In this document: positions 11,979-18,052 of the stretch, in pieces
How positions within the stretch are numbered: the stretch's first letter is position 1
How the letters are laid out: the number at the start of each line of letters is the position of its first letter
NCBI GenBank assembly: GCA_023391895.1
Contig: JAEWAC010000322.1
Coordinates: 1-18,052, forward strand
DNA: 18,052 bases
DNA from: Bacteroidota bacterium
Lineage (GTDB): Bacteria; Bacteroidota; Bacteroidia; Chitinophagales; Chitinophagaceae
Direction: 5' to 3'
The notes under the pieces: generated by a model
What the model saw: only the letters and a program-made list of their open reading frames with translations
What the model was told of the DNA's origin: nothing
The model's database searches: none
Made by a program: the position numbers and the translations under genes

Positions 11979-13208
11979 ATGATGAAACTCTTTGTTGTCC
12001 TTGCCCTTTTTGCCTGGCAGCCCTTTGTACTGGCCCAATCCAAAGCACCCAAGAAAAGCACAAAAGAATATTTTCCGCCGGCACATGCCTGGGAGCGTCG
12101 CTCGCCTGGCGCCACCGGTTTGGATTCGGCTCAACTTCAGAAAGCCATTCAGTTTGCCCTAACGCATGAAAGCAAAGCACCCCGCGATATGGAACTGGCG
12201 CAGGCCATGACCTTTGGGAAGGAACCTTTTGGAGAAGGCATTGGTCCGTTTGCAGAACGCGGCGATGCTACCGGCCTCATTATTCATAAAGGCTATATTG
12301 TAGCCAGCTGGGGTGATCCGTCGAAAGTGGACATGACGCACAGCGTTACCAAAAGTTTTTTATCTACCGTGGTGGGACTGGCGGTGGACAAAGACCTGAT
12401 ACAGAATGTGGAGGATACGGTCTACCGCTATATAGCTCCTATTGAAGTATACAACCCCCTGGCACAGCGTACCGCAGAGGCACTAGGCACGACACAGCTG
12501 TTAACTCCATTTGCCTCACCGCATAATAAAACCATTACTTGGGAGGTGCTGCTGCGCCAAACCAGCGATTGGGAAGGCACCCTCTGGGGCAAACCGGATT
12601 GGGCGGACCGGCCGGACTCCAATAACCGCAACTGGCAGCACCGCAAAAGAACAGCCCCCGGCAGTGTGTTTGAATACAACGATGTACGGGTCAATGCGCT
12701 GGCGCTGGCGGCTACCTGTGTGTGGCGCAAACCGCTGCCGCAGGTGCTGAAAGAAAATATCATGGACCCTATTGGCGCCTCTCCTACCTGGCGCTGGTAT
12801 GGTTACCGCAATGCCTGGATTGTCATGGACGGACAACCGGTACAAGCCGTTAGTGGCGGCGGACACTGGGGCGGCGGCATGTTCATCAATGCCTACGATT
12901 TGGCCCGCTTTGGCTTGTTGACCCTGCATAAAGGTGCCTGGAATGGCAAGCAACTGGTTACGCAGCAATGGATGCAACAGGCACTCACCCCTACCGCAGC
13001 ACAACCTACCTATGGATATATGAACTTTTATTTGAACACCGATAAAAAGCTGTTACCCAGTGCACCGGCCTCCGCCTTTGTACACCTGGGCAATGGCACC
13101 AACGCCGTATATGTAGATCCCGAACACGAACTGGTGATGGTGGTGCGCTGGATCGAAAACAATGCGTTGGATGGAATGGTGAAAAACGTGCTGGATGCCT
13201 TGAAGTAA
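11979..13208 (+). CDS. Exported serine hydrolase, beta-lactamase class C-like fold
   Basis: A 409-residue protein with an N-terminal signal peptide (MMKLFVVLALFAWQPFVLAQ, cleavage likely after residue 20), so it acts in the periplasm or outside. It has the SxxK active-site motif of the beta-lactamase/DD-peptidase/6-aminohexanoate-dimer-hydrolase fold in HSVTKSF (S122, K125). The usual YxN motif reads EYNDVRVN (Y233-N-D). A WGGGMFINAYDLARFGLL segment and HLGNG near the C-terminus are typical of the NylB/EstB-like branch. Substrates in this branch range from esters to amides, and antibiotic resistance should not be assumed. Start: two adjacent ATG codons at 11979 and 11982, either possible. It converges on the MtfA-type gene, with only 7 bases between the two stops and no separate terminator. 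Confidence 0.85.
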   Translation: MMKLFVVLALFAWQPFVLAQSKAPKKSTKEYFPPAHAWERRSPGATGLDSAQLQKAIQFALTHESKAPRDMELAQAMTFGKEPFGEGIGPFAERGDATGLIIHKGYIVASWGDPSKVDMTHSVTKSFLSTVVGLAVDKDLIQNVEDTVYRYIAPIEVYNPLAQRTAEALGTTQLLTPFASPHNKTITWEVLLRQTSDWEGTLWGKPDWADRPDSNNRNWQHRKRTAPGSVFEYNDVRVNALALAATCVWRKPLPQVLKENIMDPIGASPTWRWYGYRNAWIVMDGQPVQAVSGGGHWGGGMFINAYDLARFGLLTLHKGAWNGKQLVTQQWMQQALTPTAAQPTYGYMNFYLNTDKKLLPSAPASAFVHLGNGTNAVYVDPEHELVMVVRWIENNALDGMVKNVLDALK

Positions 13209-13215
13209 CACCCCT

Positions 13216-14031
13216 TCAGCTTTCTTTGTTTTTTGCAGCATTTAATGATTGCTGTTGAGGCTTGAATATTTGCTCCAGCATGGCAAACAGTTCCGGATGA
13301 TGGCTTTGCAGCAAACCCGGGCGTTCGAAAAAATATTCGGATGCCACCGCAAAAAACTCAGCCTGGTTGGTAGCACCATAGGGATGAATAGCAGATTGTC
13401 CTTCCAGGATCTTTTGTATTTCTTTCTGCATCAGGTCCAGCCAGGGCACGACAAATTGCTTGTCCATGATATTTTCCGGAATACCGTCGGTAGCCCCGTC
13501 CGTTTTATCGATCAGGTGTACAAATTCATGGATGCCCGTATTAAGGCTGCTTTCACCATACAAAAAGCCGGACCTCAGGTCCTGCTGCGACAGCAGCATC
13601 TGGTTCTGCAGCACGCCCCATCCTACCATGCCTCCATAAATACGATCGCTGGCAGTAAAAACAAATTCTTCATTAAACGCATTGGGATACAGCAACACTT
13701 CATTCAGGTTGGGATACTCCCAGTCCTTGAACGCAAAAATGGGAATAATGGCGCTGGCGGCTATCAAAACATGGTCTATATCCTGTACCTCGGCGCCTAC
13801 ACCGGTTATACGAACCTGCGACAGGAATTTTTGCATACGTTGCTCAAATTCCTTTTTTCCTTCATTGTTTAAATTATTATAAAACGCAACATATTGCTGC
13901 AGGAGGACCCGGTAGCTTTCGGGCAATACAAAAGTTTGTACTTTTCTTTCCGAGCCATAAAAAAGCAAAAGAAAGAGCGCAACAAACACAACGACAAATA
14001 TAATCCCAACCGTTAACGACATTGTTGCCAT
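13216..14031 (-). CDS. mtfA: MtfA-type (M90) zinc metallopeptidase, membrane-anchored
   Basis: A 271-residue protein of the MtfA/M90 family. Unlike the soluble E. coli enzyme it begins with a hydrophobic helix (residues 5-25), which would anchor it in the inner membrane. The zinc site is complete: HEFVH (H168, E169, H172) and the downstream glutamate in AEFFAVASEYFFE (E225). In E. coli MtfA binds the glucose repressor Mlc and has aminopeptidase activity; whether that applies here is unknown. Start: ATG 14031 gives MATMSLTV, and ATG 14022 is a possible alternative three codons later. The gene is divergent from the YpdA-like reductase with ~100 bases between them, containing a perfect 9-base dyad. 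Its stop lies 7 bases from the convergent serine-hydrolase stop. Confidence 0.88.
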   Translation of the reverse strand: MATMSLTVGIIFVVVFVALFLLLFYGSERKVQTFVLPESYRVLLQQYVAFYNNLNNEGKKEFEQRMQKFLSQVRITGVGAEVQDIDHVLIAASAIIPIFAFKDWEYPNLNEVLLYPNAFNEEFVFTASDRIYGGMVGWGVLQNQMLLSQQDLRSGFLYGESSLNTGIHEFVHLIDKTDGATDGIPENIMDKQFVVPWLDLMQKEIQKILEGQSAIHPYGATNQAEFFAVASEYFFERPGLLQSHHPELFAMLEQIFKPQQQSLNAAKNKES

Positions 14032-14061
14032 GAATATACCAATTCAATGGGAGGTTTCATT

Positions 14062-14082
14062 ATTTTGCTGCGACAGCAAAAT
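14062..14082. promoter_or_regulatory. Perfect dyad between mtfA and the YpdA-like gene
   Basis: ATTTTGCTG (14062-14070) and CAGCAAAAT (14074-14082) are exact complements around CGA. It lies 31 bases upstream of the mtfA ATG and 52 bases upstream of the ypdA ATG, a good place for an operator serving both divergent genes or for a 5'-leader hairpin. The dyad is certain; the role is inference. Confidence 0.5.
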
Positions 14083-14133
14083 GGCATCAAACCTGCAGCA
14101 GGGATTACATTTGCAAAAAAGGAAGAAAAGTTA

Positions 14134-15105
14134 ATGCAACATTATTCTTTAATTATCATAGGAGGTGGTCCCATTGGTCTGGCTTGTGCACTGGAAGCGC
14201 AAAAAGCAGGCATTGACTATCTGATTCTGGAAAAAGGCACCCTTGTTAACTCGTTGTACAACTACCCGGTCAACATGACCTTTTTTTCTACTTCGGAGCG
14301 GCTGGAGATTGGCGGCGTACCATTTGTATCCAACAACCCCAAGCCTACGCGTAATGAGGCCCTGGAATACTACCGGCGGGTGGCGCAAGACAACAAGGTA
14401 AAGATTCATTTGTTTGAAGAGGTGCTCCATGTGCAACCTGATCATGATGACTACGAGGTCATCACCAACAGAAGTACCTACACGGCTACCCACATTATTA
14501 TTGCTACGGGCTTTTATGATATACCTTATTTATTGAATGTACCTGGTGAAGAGTTGACTAAGGTGCGGCATTATTACAAAGACCCCCATTTTTATGCTTT
14601 TCAGAAAGTACTAGTAGTTGGTGCCATGAACTCCGCCGTGGATGCAGCTTTGGAAACCTGGCGCAAAGGAGCAGAAGTAACCATGGTGATTCGCGGGCCT
14701 GAGATTGGGCAACGCGTTAAATATTGGGTGCGGCCCGATATAGAAAACCGCATCAAAGAAGGTTCGATCAAGGCTTATTTCAACTCCAGCGTAGCCGCCA
14801 TACGGGAGCACGAGGTAGACCTGCAGACACCCGAAGGGCCGATTGCCCTTGAAAACGACTGGGTGATAGCCATGACCGGTTACCAGCCCAACCTGTCGTT
14901 TTTAAAAAAGATGGGTATTCATTTGAGCGATGATGCCGTATTGAAACCTACTTACAGCGAGGAAACACACGAAACCAACCAAAAAAACATTTACCTGGCC
15001 GGTGTTATTTGCGGCGGCATGAACACGCACCGGTTGTTTATTGAAAACTCGCGGGAGCATGCGGAAAAAATCATTCAGAAAATAATGACAACAAAAGGAC
15101 AGTAA
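14134..15105 (+). CDS. ypdA: YpdA-family flavoprotein, putative bacillithiol disulfide reductase
   Basis: A 323-residue FAD/NAD(P)H oxidoreductase of the thioredoxin-reductase-like group. The N-terminal FAD-binding motif is IIIGGGPIGL (7-16), the second dinucleotide-binding motif is VVGAMNSAVDAAL (161-173), and the C-terminal segment NIYLAGVICGGMNTHRLFIENSR matches YpdA proteins. No CxxC redox pair is present. In Firmicutes YpdA the first glycine motif ends in PCG, with a conserved Cys implicated in bacillithiol disulfide reduction; here that residue is Ile14. ATG 14134 is preferred because GGAAGAAAAG precedes it and because the FAD motif follows at the usual distance; an in-frame ATG at 14047 would add 29 atypical residues across the dyad. 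Bacillithiol synthesis genes are not in the window. Confidence 0.85.
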   Translation: MQHYSLIIIGGGPIGLACALEAQKAGIDYLILEKGTLVNSLYNYPVNMTFFSTSERLEIGGVPFVSNNPKPTRNEALEYYRRVAQDNKVKIHLFEEVLHVQPDHDDYEVITNRSTYTATHIIIATGFYDIPYLLNVPGEELTKVRHYYKDPHFYAFQKVLVVGAMNSAVDAALETWRKGAEVTMVIRGPEIGQRVKYWVRPDIENRIKEGSIKAYFNSSVAAIREHEVDLQTPEGPIALENDWVIAMTGYQPNLSFLKKMGIHLSDDAVLKPTYSEETHETNQKNIYLAGVICGGMNTHRLFIENSREHAEKIIQKIMTTKGQ

Positions 15106-15120
15106 TGATGGAGCCCATCA
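15106..15120 (+). terminator. Weak hairpin after ypdA
   Basis: TGATGG (15106-15111) and CCATCA (15115-15120) pair around AGC immediately after the stop codon, followed by CTTTAG. The stem is short and the U-tract poor, so this is a tentative transcript end for the convergent pair. Confidence 0.3.
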
Positions 15121-15156
15121 CTTTAGCAGCATTCAGGCCAGCCGGTGGTTAACCCT

Positions 15157-15429
15157 TTATTGCTCTACCTTGGCATTTACCAGCGATAGCTTGGAAAAAT
15201 CGGTACCGCTGAAGATTTTTGCCAGATTGATGTTTTTTGATTTGTGCCACTCCGCCAGGTGCGTCTGAGTTACAATACGCCAGAAATTTTTGGCCTTCAG
15301 ATCATCATAATCACGACCTTTTACAATCAGGCCACGAATCGGATCTCTTTTTTTAAATTCAAAACGAATGGCTTTATGTTGATGGATGGTTTCGGCGTCT
15401 AAAAACTTTTCAATTTGTTCTACTGTCAT
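15157..15429 (-). CDS. Small conserved-looking protein of unknown function
   Basis: A 90-residue, probably cytoplasmic protein that I do not recognise. It begins MTVEQIEKFLDAETIHQHK, has a basic middle (FEFKKRDPIRGLIVKGRDYDD) and a C-terminal part with NFWRIVTQTHLAEW and a KNINLAKIF segment. There is no signal peptide, membrane helix or metal-binding cluster. The balanced composition, the full-length frame with ATG at 15429 and the absence of overlap with any other frame suggest a real gene rather than chance. The upstream minus strand has TAACTTTTG about 30 bases before the ATG, a poor -7 element, and a dispersed box copy at 15491-15507 further up. It converges on ypdA with a ~50-base gap. 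Confidence 0.7.
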   Translation of the reverse strand: MTVEQIEKFLDAETIHQHKAIRFEFKKRDPIRGLIVKGRDYDDLKAKNFWRIVTQTHLAEWHKSKNINLAKIFSGTDFSKLSLVNAKVEQ

Positions 15430-15490
15430 AATGGGCCTAAGGTAAGGGTTTCTTATATGCGCAAAAGTTAAAAACAGTTAAAACAACAAC

Positions 15491-15590
15491 CATATGGGTT
15501 TTTAAAGGGTTTAGGTTCAGGCATTAAGGCAGAAAGCGTGATCAGAAAGCACCTAAACTCATCTGCAAAACTTTCAAAAAGCTATATGAG
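15491..15590. repeat. Two dispersed-box copies facing each other, 100 bases end to end
   Basis: CATATGGGTTTTTAAAG (15491-15507, plus orientation) and CTTTCAAAAAGCTATATGAG (15571-15590, minus orientation) form an imperfect inverted repeat around a 63-base interior without further repeats. The layout, with CATAT at both outer edges, recalls terminal inverted repeats and is also seen at 11012-11100 and 2422-2627. Confidence 0.55.
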
Positions 15591-15686
15591 CTTCGTGATA
15601 CATTTGATCTTTCCTATATATATCTTTTGCTTTTACGTCCAAAACCTTTTTGTATAGACAAAGCAAAAGTCATTAATCCATTTTAC

Positions 15687-16313
15687 TTATACCTCAAACA
15701 CTACCGGAGGATTGACCAGTTCGTAAGATTCGTTAAGCACACAGGCATTGATGAATTTGGTAATGCCTTTTTTGGTCACACCATAGCCTTCGTGAATATG
15801 ACCATACACATGTACTTTGGGTTTTATTTCCAGTACCTTTTTCAGCAGGTCTTTATCACCGACGTTTCTGCCATTGATAACCGTATCCAGTATACCAAAC
15901 GGAGGACCATGGGTAATTAACACATCGGTATTGGGCGGAATCATTTTCCAGTGGCGGTTGATGGAGGTGCCCCGGAAACGGTTAAAGGCCCAGTTGAAAA
16001 ACCAGGGCGTCACCGGCGAACCCCAAATATTGAGGCCCTCTATCACCAAACCGCTATCGTTTAAATAAAAAACATTTTTAGGCAATAGTTGAGTAATAGC
16101 GGCAGCCGGTTGTTTCTCCAGATAAAAGTCATGATTGCCGGCAATGAAAATTTTATAGCGGTAATTCAACGAATCCATCCAATGCAAAAAATCTTCCACC
16201 TCTGATTTTTCTCCCCTGTAAGAAACATCACCGGCGTGTATCAGCACATCTGCCTTGGGAAGTTTTAAACTGCTATGCCGGCAATGGGTATCTGAAATGG
16301 CTACAAATTTCAA
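15687..16313 (-). CDS. Calcineurin-like metallophosphoesterase
   Basis: A 208-residue enzyme with the full two-metal phosphoesterase signature in order: DTH (D8, H10), GDVS (D29), GNHD (N60, H61), THGPP (H135) and GHIH (H172, H174). The size and the short spacing fit the compact cytoplasmic type related to YfcE-like and Rv0805-like enzymes; the natural phosphoester substrate cannot be told from sequence. The start is TTG at 16313: it is the only candidate that places residue 1 directly before KFVAISDTH, the universal family start, and no ATG or GTG lies in frame upstream before atypical sequence. The gene lies between the unknown 90-residue protein and the small disordered protein on the same strand, with a terminator hairpin (16389-16416) upstream, so it has its own transcription start. 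Confidence 0.9.
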   Translation of the reverse strand: MKFVAISDTHCRHSSLKLPKADVLIHAGDVSYRGEKSEVEDFLHWMDSLNYRYKIFIAGNHDFYLEKQPAAAITQLLPKNVFYLNDSGLVIEGLNIWGSPVTPWFFNWAFNRFRGTSINRHWKMIPPNTDVLITHGPPFGILDTVINGRNVGDKDLLKKVLEIKPKVHVYGHIHEGYGVTKKGITKFINACVLNESYELVNPPVVFEV

Positions 16314-16388
16314 GGAGTATCCGAAGTTTTTATCCCTTGCATTATTACAATTAATATTCCACGCCTCAACAGAACAGGGTTCAAAACA

Positions 16389-16416
16389 ATAAAGCTGCCC
16401 CTAAAGACAGCTTTAT
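16389..16416 (-). terminator. Terminator of the small disordered-protein gene
   Basis: Perfect 9-base arms ATAAAGCTG (16389-16397) and CAGCTTTAT (16408-16416) enclose a 10-base loop. On the minus strand it is followed by TGTTTTGAA. It lies 24 bases beyond the stop of the gene at 16441-16632. Confidence 0.7.
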
Positions 16417-16440
16417 GCATAACGCAGGTTGTTGGCTACG

Positions 16441-16632
16441 TTACCTATTTGTGCTTGTGTTTCTGTTGCTCGACTGATCCTGTTGCTTGGGTTGTGGCTC
16501 GGAACGCTGGCCGCCTTCTGCCTGTTTGTTGTGATTCGATTTTTTACCAGCCTTCTCCATGGGCTGATTGCTCTGGTTGCTGGCGCCACGTCCGGCACTA
16601 CCACTTTTATTGTTGTCTCCTCTTCCTGACAT
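16441..16632 (-). CDS. Small hydrophilic, intrinsically disordered protein
   Basis: A 63-residue protein starting MSGRGDNNKSGSAGRG and ending with Asn, Thr, Ser and Arg. It consists almost only of Gly, Ser, Asn, Gln, Lys, Arg, Glu, Asp, Ala and Pro, and has no Ile, Leu, Val, Phe, Trp, Tyr or Cys. This composition resembles hydrophilin or other stress-protective disordered proteins; a nucleic-acid-binding role is also possible given the basic residues and the SGRG/AGRG elements. I chose ATG 16632; an in-frame TTG at 16656 would add eight residues. A clear terminator follows at 16389-16416, which supports a real gene. It is divergent from the TonB-dependent receptor with ~50 bases between. No family name is offered. 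Confidence 0.6.
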   Translation of the reverse strand: MSGRGDNNKSGSAGRGASNQSNQPMEKAGKKSNHNKQAEGGQRSEPQPKQQDQSSNRNTSTNR

Positions 16633-16685
16633 GGTATAATATTTTTTTGTTAACAAAATGGATATCTTACTTACTTGCAGTTATT

Positions 16686-18052
16686 ATGCCACATCAGTTA
16701 AAACATGGAGCTTTGAAAAAAATGGTTGCTTTTTTCCTTTTTGCTTTCCTCTTTTGGTCTCACACTTCTCTTGCACAGGCAACAGATACGATGCCTGTTC
16801 TGCAACTGGACTCGGTAGTGGTAAATGCTTATGAACAAAACAAAAGGTTAAGGGATGTGCCGGCAGCTGTGAGTTATATCAGCCCGGTGGCACTGGAGCG
16901 TTTTAGTCCGGCTTCTGTGGTTTTGGCCGTCAACACAGCACCCGGTGTTCGTATGGAAGAGCGGTCGCCCGGCAGCTACCGCTTCAACATCCGCGGCAGT
17001 TCAGCCCGCTCGCCTTTTGGTGTGCGGAATGTAAAGGTTTATTACAACGACCTGCCGTTTACCGATCCCGGTGGACAAACCTACCTGAACCAGCTGGGTT
17101 ATTACAACTTTCAATCCATGGAAATCATAAAAGGTCCCGGCAGCAGTTTGTATGGTGCAGGCACCGGTGGCGTGTTGTTAATAGAAGGTATGGACAGGCA
17201 GGCACCAGCCGGCTTTACTGGTGAATATACCGCCGGCAGCTATGCCCACCACAACCTGTATGGCGCCATCACTACCGGAAATGAAACAGCCAAAAGCACC
17301 ATAGGCTTTCAACACCAACAGAGTAATGGTTACCGGGACCACAGCGAAATGCGGCGGGATGTATTCAGCTGGAATGGTCTGTTTTCATTTGATGGCGACC
17401 GGGCATTAAAAACTACTTTTTTGTATGGCGATCTGTATTACCAAACACCCGGCGCTTTAACGCTAGCGGAGCACAACACCAACCCCCGCATGGCCAGACC
17501 CGGCACCGCAGTTTTTCCCAGTGCATCAGCAGCACAGGCAGCCATTTACCAGAAAACATTTTTAGCAGGCGCCAGTTATACCCAACCCATCACCACCTAC
17601 CTGAACAACAAAACAGCGGTATATGGTGCTTTTACCGAATTGAAAAATCCCGCGATCCGTAATTATGGTAACAGCAAAGAACCCCATGTAGGTGGCCGCA
17701 CCGTTTTTAACTTTCAAAAAGCCATGGCGGCATCTTCTCTTTCCGTTAATGCGGGTGCTGAAATCCAGCAGGGTTTTTCAACGGTCAGTATTCATCAAAA
17801 TAAAAGCGGCCAGCCCGATAGTTTGCAAACCCTGGATGAAATATCCAACCGGCAAGCCTTTGTTTTTGCACAGGCAGCCCTGGACCTGCAGGACTGGACG
17901 TTTACCGCAGGTACCAGTATCAACCAGATGAAACTAAAATTTTTAAGACTGGCACCACAACCCCAACCGGAGCGCCAGCGAAATTTTAAGAATGAATTAG
18001 CGCCCCGGTTTTCGGTCATGCGCAAGTTCAAATACTTGAATGTGTACAGCAG
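16686..18052 (+). CDS. TonB-dependent outer-membrane receptor, 5' part (runs off window)
   Basis: An uninterrupted frame from ATG 16686 to the last base gives 455 residues of a larger protein. A basic start (KHGALKK) and a hydrophobic run (MVAFFLFAFLFW) ending in SLAQ form a signal peptide. ATG 16722 within it is an alternative start. The plug domain follows: LDSVVVNAYEQNKRLRDVPA, VNTAPGVRMEERSPGS, FNIRGSSARSPFG, YYNDLPFTDPGGQTYLNQL and the conserved MEIIKGPGSSLYGAGTGGVL. Barrel strands begin after it. There is no N-terminal carboxypeptidase-regulatory-like domain and no SusC signature, so it is closer to classical siderophore, haem or cobalamin receptors than to SusC glycan importers. The ligand is unknown. 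The upstream gap is only 53 bases and shared with the divergent small-protein gene. Confidence 0.9.
   Translation, partial: MPHQLKHGALKKMVAFFLFAFLFWSHTSLAQATDTMPVLQLDSVVVNAYEQNKRLRDVPAAVSYISPVALERFSPASVVLAVNTAPGVRMEERSPGSYRFNIRGSSARSPFGVRNVKVYYNDLPFTDPGGQTYLNQLGYYNFQSMEIIKGPGSSLYGAGTGGVLLIEGMDRQAPAGFTGEYTAGSYAHHNLYGAITTGNETAKSTIGFQHQQSNGYRDHSEMRRDVFSWNGLFSFDGDRALKTTFLYGDLYYQTPGALTLAEHNTNPRMARPGTAVFPSASAAQAAIYQKTFLAGASYTQPITTYLNNKTAVYGAFTELKNPAIRNYGNSKEPHVGGRTVFNFQKAMAASSLSVNAGAEIQQGFSTVSIHQNKSGQPDSLQTLDEISNRQAFVFAQAALDLQDWTFTAGTSINQMKLKFLRLAPQPQPERQRNFKNELAPRFSVMRKFKYLNVYS

Noticed and set aside
12516..13004. 162-residue frame antisense to the serine hydrolase
   Set aside because: The sense frame has a signal peptide and full family motifs, and this antisense frame has neither a domain nor a start signal.
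11979..13208. Antibiotic-resistance beta-lactamase
   Set aside because: SxxK and the fold match, but the YND motif and the WGGGMF segment point to the broad esterase/amidase branch; resistance is not supported.
14047..14133. N-terminal extension of the YpdA-like protein from ATG 14047
   Set aside because: The extra 29 residues are atypical for the family and cross the dyad; ATG 14134 has a purine-rich ribosome site and the correct distance to the FAD motif.
16704..16720. Further copy of the dispersed box (CATGGAGCTTTGAAAAA)
   Set aside because: It lies inside the signal-peptide coding region of the TonB-dependent receptor and the match is weak, so I treat it as chance unless the true start is ATG 16722.

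Overview
The window looks like a chromosomal segment from a Bacteroidota bacterium, most likely of the Chitinophagaceae/Chitinophagales. The support is a Bacteroidota-type promoter (a TTG, then 19 bases, then TAnnTTTG) in front of lepB, weak or absent Shine-Dalgarno sequences, a ~510-residue LepB with an extra N-terminal membrane domain, a SemiSWEET, a YpdA-like reductase and a TonB-dependent receptor. No rRNA, tRNA, CRISPR array, prophage or complete insertion sequence was found.

Layout. 1-2240 (+): the 3' end of topA, a SirB1-type transglutaminase-like protein, a CsaA-like tRNA-binding protein and an MGMT-type DNA repair protein, tightly packed and probably cotranscribed. 2664-4744 (-): cytidine deaminase and signal peptidase I, separated by a hairpin terminator. 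4846-5730 (+): a MerR-type regulator with a CarH-like cobalamin fold, converging on and overlapping by 8 bases a sigma-54-type response regulator (5723-6883, -) that lacks a DNA-binding domain. 7314-8300 (-): pyruvate dehydrogenase E1 beta. 8439-8699 (+): SemiSWEET. 9562-10740 (-): acetyl-CoA acetyltransferase. 11195-13208 (+): a DUF2071 protein and an exported serine hydrolase. 13216-14031 (-): an MtfA-type zinc peptidase, divergent from a YpdA-like reductase (14134-15105, +). 15157-16632 (-): a small unknown protein, a metallophosphoesterase and a tiny hydrophilic disordered protein. 16686 to the end (+): a TonB-dependent receptor that runs off the window. The genes are mostly housekeeping or metabolic and do not form one pathway.

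The unusual content is in the long intergenic gaps (2241-2663, 6884-7313, 8700-9561, 10741-11194, 15430-15686). They share a dispersed box with consensus CATATGGGTTTTTGAAG, about 19 recognisable copies in both orientations. Essentially all copies lie outside genes; one weak match lies in the start of the last gene. The box is repeatedly joined to short tandem arrays with a strict 7-base (in one case 8-base) period. Two ~150-200 bp composites, at 8704-8857 (- orientation) and 10895-11100 (+ orientation), carry the same modules in the same order, and part of the unit recurs at 9013-9090. This looks like a structured non-coding repeat family. I do not recall a description of it in this phylum, but without a database search I cannot say it is new.

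Other points of interest: a response regulator with no HTH and a divergent GAFTGA loop; a CarH-like protein with a changed cobalamin site; a possible short RNA or attenuated leader upstream of the response regulator; a YpdA homologue without the cysteine emphasised in Firmicutes; and a 63-residue protein with no aliphatic (I, L, V) or aromatic residue.
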